A DNA stretch of 64,000 nt, taken from assembly GCA_965220955.1 (NCBI GenBank), contig CBDCRK010000030.1, positions 124,001 through 188,000 of the forward strand, given 5' to 3'. This document shows positions 60,175 through 64,000 of the stretch, in pieces. Source of the DNA: CBDCRK01 sp965220955. Its GTDB lineage: Bacteria > Desulfobacterota > Binatia > Bin18 > CBDCRK01. Position 1 is the first letter of the stretch; each line of letters begins with the position of its first letter. The notes below the pieces were generated by a model that was given only the letters and a program-made list of their open reading frames with translations, was not told where the DNA came from and ran no database searches. Position numbers and translations under genes: made by a program.

Positions 60175-61266
60175 ATGGGATCAAAAAGCCTTACCATACG
60201 TGCCTTACATGCCCGCGCAGTCAATGTCCCCATGGCCAGACCGCTATATACAAGCGGAGGTTCAGTCACTGCTGCGCCGCTTGTCCTCCTAGACTTCCAG
60301 ACCGAGGAAGGCATAACCGGCAGCAGCTATATTTTCTGCTATGCACCATTCGTGCTTGAGCCCATGGTGAAGCTGCTGGGAAACCTCAGCAACCTCATTA
60401 AGGGTGAGACTGTCGCCCCGCTCGCCATAGAGGCAAAGCTGCAGGAGACCTTCTGGCTCCTTGGCCCGCAAGGCTTTACCGGAATGGCACAGGCCGGGAT
60501 CGACATGGCAGCCTGGGATGCCTGCGCCAAAGCTGCCAATCGCCCTATTGTTGAATTGCTCGGAGGAAAGGCACGATCCATACCAGCCTATAATAGCAAT
60601 GGTCTAGGGATCATTGGATCTGAACGCGCCAAAGACGAGGCACAGGAACTTGTTGCTCCAGGCTTTAAGGCCATTAAGGTCAGACTGGGTTATCCAGACG
60701 CCAAAACAGATGTAGAGGTTGCTCGTGCGGTCCGACAAGCCATCTCTGATGACATCATGCTAATGTCCGATTATAACCAGTCACTTTCAGTTCCAGAGGC
60801 AATACAGCGGGCACGCCACCTGGATGGTGAGGGACTCTATTGGATCGAAGAGCCAACGCGAGCTGATGATTACGAGGGGTATGCACAGATCCGAAAACAC
60901 AGCCACACGCCCATCCAGCTCGGAGAGAATTTCTGGGGACCGCATGATATGGTCAAGGCTCTAGCTGCGGGGGCTGGGGATTTTCTCATGCCTGATGTAA
61001 ACAAAATTGGCGGGGTATCGGGTTGGCTACGTGTGTCCGCCCTGGCCGAGATCAGTGGGATTCCCCTCTCGTCTCACCTGTACCCTGAAATCAGCACCCA
61101 CCTTCTAGCAGTAACCCCAACAAGTCACTGGCTGGAATATATGGACTGGGCGTCTCCTATCCTGCAAGAACCGCTTGTGCTCAAAGACGGCCATGTCTTG
61201 CCCTCTTCTACTCCTGGAATTGGCATAGCGTGGGATGAGGAGGCGATAAAAAAGTATCTCCTCTAA
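60175..61266 (+). CDS. Enolase-superfamily enzyme, mandelate-racemase/muconate-lactonising type
   Basis: Abstracts a proton next to a carboxylate to racemise, lactonise or dehydrate an acid. The 363 residues give the metal ligands Asp199, Glu225 and Glu251 and the general base His301 (SSHLYPE). The base on the second strand is KxR (Lys168, Arg170 in IKVRLGY), where mandelate racemase has KxK. This exact pairing occurs in several dehydratase subgroups, so a dehydratase is as likely as a racemase. ATG 60175 follows GGGAAGGGAGAG. No transport or regulator gene is adjacent. Confidence 0.85.
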   Translation: MGSKSLTIRALHARAVNVPMARPLYTSGGSVTAAPLVLLDFQTEEGITGSSYIFCYAPFVLEPMVKLLGNLSNLIKGETVAPLAIEAKLQETFWLLGPQGFTGMAQAGIDMAAWDACAKAANRPIVELLGGKARSIPAYNSNGLGIIGSERAKDEAQELVAPGFKAIKVRLGYPDAKTDVEVARAVRQAISDDIMLMSDYNQSLSVPEAIQRARHLDGEGLYWIEEPTRADDYEGYAQIRKHSHTPIQLGENFWGPHDMVKALAAGAGDFLMPDVNKIGGVSGWLRVSALAEISGIPLSSHLYPEISTHLLAVTPTSHWLEYMDWASPILQEPLVLKDGHVLPSSTPGIGIAWDEEAIKKYLL

Positions 61267-61354
61267 GAGAGAAGGGGGACGTTGCGGCTTTTGTGGCCTT
61301 TCTTACAATTCCAGGAGCCTCTGCTACCGCTCAGCCTTCCGCCGACTGCGAAAA

Positions 61355-61374
61355 AGTTCTCTGACCCCCATTTC
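61355..61374. repeat. 20-bp repeat, copy 2
   Basis: Identical to 59466-59485 and in the same orientation, in the spacer between the enolase-type gene and the second methyltransferase. A minus-strand stretch beside it reads HELERIKLG with no start, so it may be the end of a lost gene. Confidence 0.65.
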
Positions 61375-61454
61375 TCCCCAGTTTGATGCGCTCAAGTTCA
61401 TGGAGTGTCTCTGCTGTCAGGTAACTCTCTCCACAGTTCGTCTTGCGCCGAAGA

Positions 61455-62915
61455 TCACAATCGGACAGAGTCAGCAATATCTTTCGCCATCGCCGGATCT
61501 GCGGCGAGAAGAGCATCCACTGCTCGTATGTAGAGCGACCTATGGTCTGCGTCTGTCCTTAGTTTTGGTAATTCGATCTCGCCCAGCGGGCCCGGCTCAT
61601 ACTTGACTAGGCCGTCGGCATAGCGGCGCCCGATGCGTCGAATCTGACGCTGGGCTAGTGAGGAAAGTAATGCCAGAGCCCACATGTACCAGGCCTCTCG
61701 GTTTCGGCTTCGAAATGTAACGACGTAAAGCGTATTGGTTGCGTTCAACCCATGCATTTCGTTAATGCACAACCACGGACCATGTTGACTCATTCCACTC
61801 AAGAAGGCATCGGGAGTTTCGGGCATTGGGGTACGATACCAAGGCTCTCGAATTGATACCTTGTAAGCTTCGCGATTGCAGCCCCCTTCGTTGGCACCGA
61901 GGTCAAAATAATTCCTCACCTTCGGGTGCATGGCTAATTGCTCAGGTGGGTTAAAGAGCCAAATACGTTCGCCTGACAGCTTGAGCTCGTTCCACTCCTT
62001 TCGATTCAGAGAGGCAAATCGTAGATGTTTAGCTTTTGAGACGACCGGTGTAAGCGCAGCCGAGGGCAGCTCTAGAGCTTGGCGTTTCCGTTCGCTCATG
62101 AGAAAATAAGAAGCATCACCCGTTACTCCACCTAGACGAATCTTCGCGATGGAATTCAACGTGACCGTCGATGCAGCACCCGAAGCGCTTTTAATAGGAC
62201 ATCTATGTCCGTTCATGCGGCCGCTCTGCGCTAGTCCTTTTATGAGTCCTTCTCGCGTTCCAAACCAGCGCCGACGCACCATGCACGGCTGCGACCTATA
62301 ACCTCGTGCAACTGCCACCAGGGTGCCTTCTTGAACATCGTCAAAGAGCGGTCGCGTGCATCGATACAGCTCTAAGCTGCTAAAGGTTTCCCGCACCGCC
62401 CGCCGTGTAGCGGCTGAATAATCTGCGAATTCAGCCGCCGAAGGTAAAATGAACGCAAGGCAGCCCCCGTCCTTAAGCAAGCCAAGGGAGGCGAGCACAA
62501 AAGCGTACCAAACATTTGCGCCTCGACCGATGGGCCGACCACTGACATCCAGGACCGAGGCAGCCGATTTCTGTAGACTCGGCGGTAACCGCTTGATCGA
62601 AATGAAGGGAGGATTACCCACAATGCGATCAAAGCGCTGTTCCGTCTCGCCGGCCCAGTGCAAGAAATCGACGCCGCGAAAGGTCGTCGCCAAACTGTCT
62701 GCCGCCGAAGTTGCCGGGTCGAGATCAACGGCAACGATCCTCTCCTTCCGAACGCCTAAACGCGCAATTGCTTTAACGAATACACCCTTGCCATGCGATG
62801 GCTCAAGCCACGACGCCCGCGGATCGTCGCCAAGGGCACGCACTATCGCCTCGGCCAGATCCGCGGGCGTGTACACTTTACAGGAGACTGGTGGAAGTGC
62901 GAGTCTCACGAGCAA
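61455..62915 (-). CDS. DNA methyltransferase with NPPF motif (type II or type I-like)
   Basis: Adenine-N6 methyltransferase of 486 residues. The SAM site LEPSHGKGVFVKAI (about 36-49) precedes the catalytic NPPF in IVGNPPFISI (about 98-107), the gamma-class order of M.TaqI-like enzymes. The C-terminal part (LNRKEWNELKLSGERIW, TNTLYVVTFRSR, GLVKYEPGPLGEIELP) is like the target-recognition domain of TaqI-type or Eco57I-type proteins. The start is uncertain (TTG 62915 or GTG 62909, no strong ribosome binding site). It lies 16 bases after the next gene in transcription order, so the two are one operon. Confidence 0.8.
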   Translation of the reverse strand: MLVRLALPPVSCKVYTPADLAEAIVRALGDDPRASWLEPSHGKGVFVKAIARLGVRKERIVAVDLDPATSAADSLATTFRGVDFLHWAGETEQRFDRIVGNPPFISIKRLPPSLQKSAASVLDVSGRPIGRGANVWYAFVLASLGLLKDGGCLAFILPSAAEFADYSAATRRAVRETFSSLELYRCTRPLFDDVQEGTLVAVARGYRSQPCMVRRRWFGTREGLIKGLAQSGRMNGHRCPIKSASGAASTVTLNSIAKIRLGGVTGDASYFLMSERKRQALELPSAALTPVVSKAKHLRFASLNRKEWNELKLSGERIWLFNPPEQLAMHPKVRNYFDLGANEGGCNREAYKVSIREPWYRTPMPETPDAFLSGMSQHGPWLCINEMHGLNATNTLYVVTFRSRNREAWYMWALALLSSLAQRQIRRIGRRYADGLVKYEPGPLGEIELPKLRTDADHRSLYIRAVDALLAADPAMAKDIADSVRL

Positions 62916-62931
62916 CTCAGTTCGCTAACGT

Positions 62932-63672
62932 TTAACCAACATAGAACTCGTCGGCCAGCGTTCGGCTACCCTTCGTGTCAGTGATGACCTGGACACATTT
63001 TTCGTAAAATGGTCGCAGTATAAGAGCTTCATGAGTCCGGACTATACCTCGCCATTCGTTGCTCGCTCGAAACTTCACCGAGTGAGGGTCGGGGAACTCA
63101 TGCAAGGCCATGTCGACGAGTAGCGCCAGCGACATTGGCCAGAAGAAAATCCGCGGCTCCGAAAGCCATGGGTGCATTTGATCCAACTGCGTCTGCCGAC
63201 AGCCCATCGTCGCCATGTGAGGGACCATTTCACCGCAATACTGGAGATGACACGTTGGGTGTTCTTGTCGTCGAACCTGTTCATCGGTGCTTGCTATCGC
63301 GACATCGAAATGAAACTTGCGCAATATCGATGGATGTTTCGCTCGGATTCGGCAAACGGCAAGGCAATAGGACACGTTGCTGTATTTGCCCTTTGTTAGC
63401 TCAATTCGGGCAGCGACCACCAACTGGAGATTAGGCTTCTGCCTGGCACTTACACCGCTTTTGCTGAGCATCGCCGCGTGGTAGATATTAAAGTACGAAA
63501 AGAACTCGAAGCCAGAAGGGGAGTTTTTATTTATATTGTAATACTTTTTCGTATCTTGAGCGAAGGTGGAGTGCTTCTCCGTAATGTAGGGATTGTTCAT
63601 CAAGTGATTCAATACCCTAAGTTCGCTCTTAATGAGTTCGCTAGGAGAAGGGTAAAAGTCTGAAAGCTCCAT
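62932..63672 (-). CDS. Unknown partner of the NPPF methyltransferase, possible restriction subunit
   Basis: A 246-residue protein of no recognised family. It has PSELIKSELRVLNHLMNN (about 9-26) and conserved-looking FFSYFNIYHAAML and CHLQYCGEMVPHMA segments; no full PD-(D/E)XK motif is obvious. ATG 63672 is overlapped by the TGA of the upstream gene (TGATG), so translation is coupled. Its place directly before a methyltransferase makes a restriction role plausible, though unproven. Confidence 0.55.
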   Translation of the reverse strand: MELSDFYPSPSELIKSELRVLNHLMNNPYITEKHSTFAQDTKKYYNINKNSPSGFEFFSYFNIYHAAMLSKSGVSARQKPNLQLVVAARIELTKGKYSNVSYCLAVCRIRAKHPSILRKFHFDVAIASTDEQVRRQEHPTCHLQYCGEMVPHMATMGCRQTQLDQMHPWLSEPRIFFWPMSLALLVDMALHEFPDPHSVKFRASNEWRGIVRTHEALILRPFYEKCVQVITDTKGSRTLADEFYVG

Positions 63673-64000
63673 CACTTCTCTTGCATCATCCGAATATCCT
63701 CGAAGTATAGCTCTCGTTTGTACCGGGGATGGAGGATACTGCACTTCAAGTGCATTGCCCGTCTGTCGTCGATCATCTCATCAAGATACGCGACGGTCTC
63801 AGGATACGCGTCGTGGCACACGTGGCAGCGACTGAAGTTTTGCTCTTTGATGCCTGACAGCCGCCTGCCGGTCTGCCAAGGCATTTCTCCAAGCTTCGGT
63901 TCACATTGCTTATACAACAGCTCGGACAGCCGGCTCGACCACCAGCGCGGATCATCGTCCCGGGCAAAGACACCACTGTACTTTCCCTTTTCGAAGCCTC
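63672..64000 (-). CDS. Unknown protein with CxxC and HxxC, 5' end outside window
   Basis: The frame is open from the window edge (FEKGKYSGVFARDDDPRW) to the TGA at 63672, so only the last 108 residues are visible. Cys and His in RCHVCHDAYPE and MHLKC suggest a zinc site, of HNH or zinc-ribbon type. It is the first visible gene of a three-gene minus-strand unit with the unknown protein and methyltransferase. Its full role must be read beyond the edge. Confidence 0.6.
   Translation of the reverse strand, partial: GFEKGKYSGVFARDDDPRWWSSRLSELLYKQCEPKLGEMPWQTGRRLSGIKEQNFSRCHVCHDAYPETVAYLDEMIDDRRAMHLKCSILHPRYKRELYFEDIRMMQEK

Noticed and set aside
1..64000. CRISPR arrays, rRNA and tRNA genes
   Set aside because: No regularly spaced repeats with spacers were seen, and no tRNA or rRNA sequence was recognised by eye on either strand; a covariance-model scan was not possible here.

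Overview
This window comes from an uncultivated-looking Gram-negative heterotroph. It carries two outer-membrane proteins (a TonB-dependent receptor and a DUF1302-type barrel), a Gram-negative style LexA and an unusual density of F420/flavin LLM oxidoreductases, CoA transferase, amidase and amine-oxidising flavoproteins. That gene mix resembles lineages such as Tectomicrobia/Entotheonella or deep-branching proteobacteria. This placement is an inference; no rRNA, tRNA or ribosomal protein gene is present to test it.

Layout. 1-4.2 kb is an accessory patch: an IS1595-type transposase cut by the window edge, small unknown genes, a miniature inverted-repeat element and two genes each broken by one extra base (a coiled-coil protein and a secreted SNase-like nuclease). 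4.2-6.8 kb holds lexA, a Gfo/Idh/MocA dehydrogenase and an intact HigB/HigA-like toxin-antitoxin pair. 6.9-13.8 kb is a visibly GC-richer pair, a TonB receptor and a 1274-residue M4 metalloprotease, converging tail to tail. 13.8-14.7 kb is a rearranged scar with two protease-propeptide fragments and a truncated AbrB-fold protein. 14.7-18.1 kb has a DUF6306-like protein, a CNNM/CBS transporter-like protein and a monomeric sarcosine/N-methyltryptophan-type oxidase.

18.4-46.2 kb is a long, mostly co-directional catabolic region. It begins with LLM oxidoreductase, acyl-CoA dehydrogenase, class III CoA transferase and an outer-membrane barrel. It continues with a second LLM enzyme, a small muconolactone-isomerase-like protein, a cytosine-deaminase-type amidohydrolase, an amidase, an FAD amine oxidase and a YejABEF-type ABC importer. 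It ends with a full set of N-methylglutamate-pathway-type genes: the three-part glutamate-synthase-like set (class II amidotransferase, GXGXG protein, FMN/Fe-S synthase), four sarcosine-oxidase-like subunits and a GlnT/GmaS-type ligase. The simplest reading is import and breakdown of an N-containing organic compound, with release of a methylated amine that enters glutamate metabolism. The large alpha-like subunit keeps two complete cysteine sets for [2Fe-2S] clusters, which favours an electron-transferring dehydrogenase over an O2-using oxidase.

46.2-59.6 kb is a defence and addiction region. The 3' end of the ligase gene is duplicated around a damaged VapBC pair. A type III-like restriction-modification locus (methyltransferase, broken AAA ATPase, PD-(D/E)XK-like protein, restriction helicase-nuclease) follows, then a second VapBC with a frameshifted toxin, a molybdopterin oxidoreductase and a BrnTA pair with a truncated toxin. 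In three of four toxin-antitoxin loci the toxin is broken while the antitoxin is intact. 59.6-64 kb carries an unknown helical protein, an enolase-superfamily enzyme and, on the minus strand, a second three-gene locus with an NPPF-type DNA methyltransferase that runs out of the window. No CRISPR array, rRNA or tRNA was recognised.
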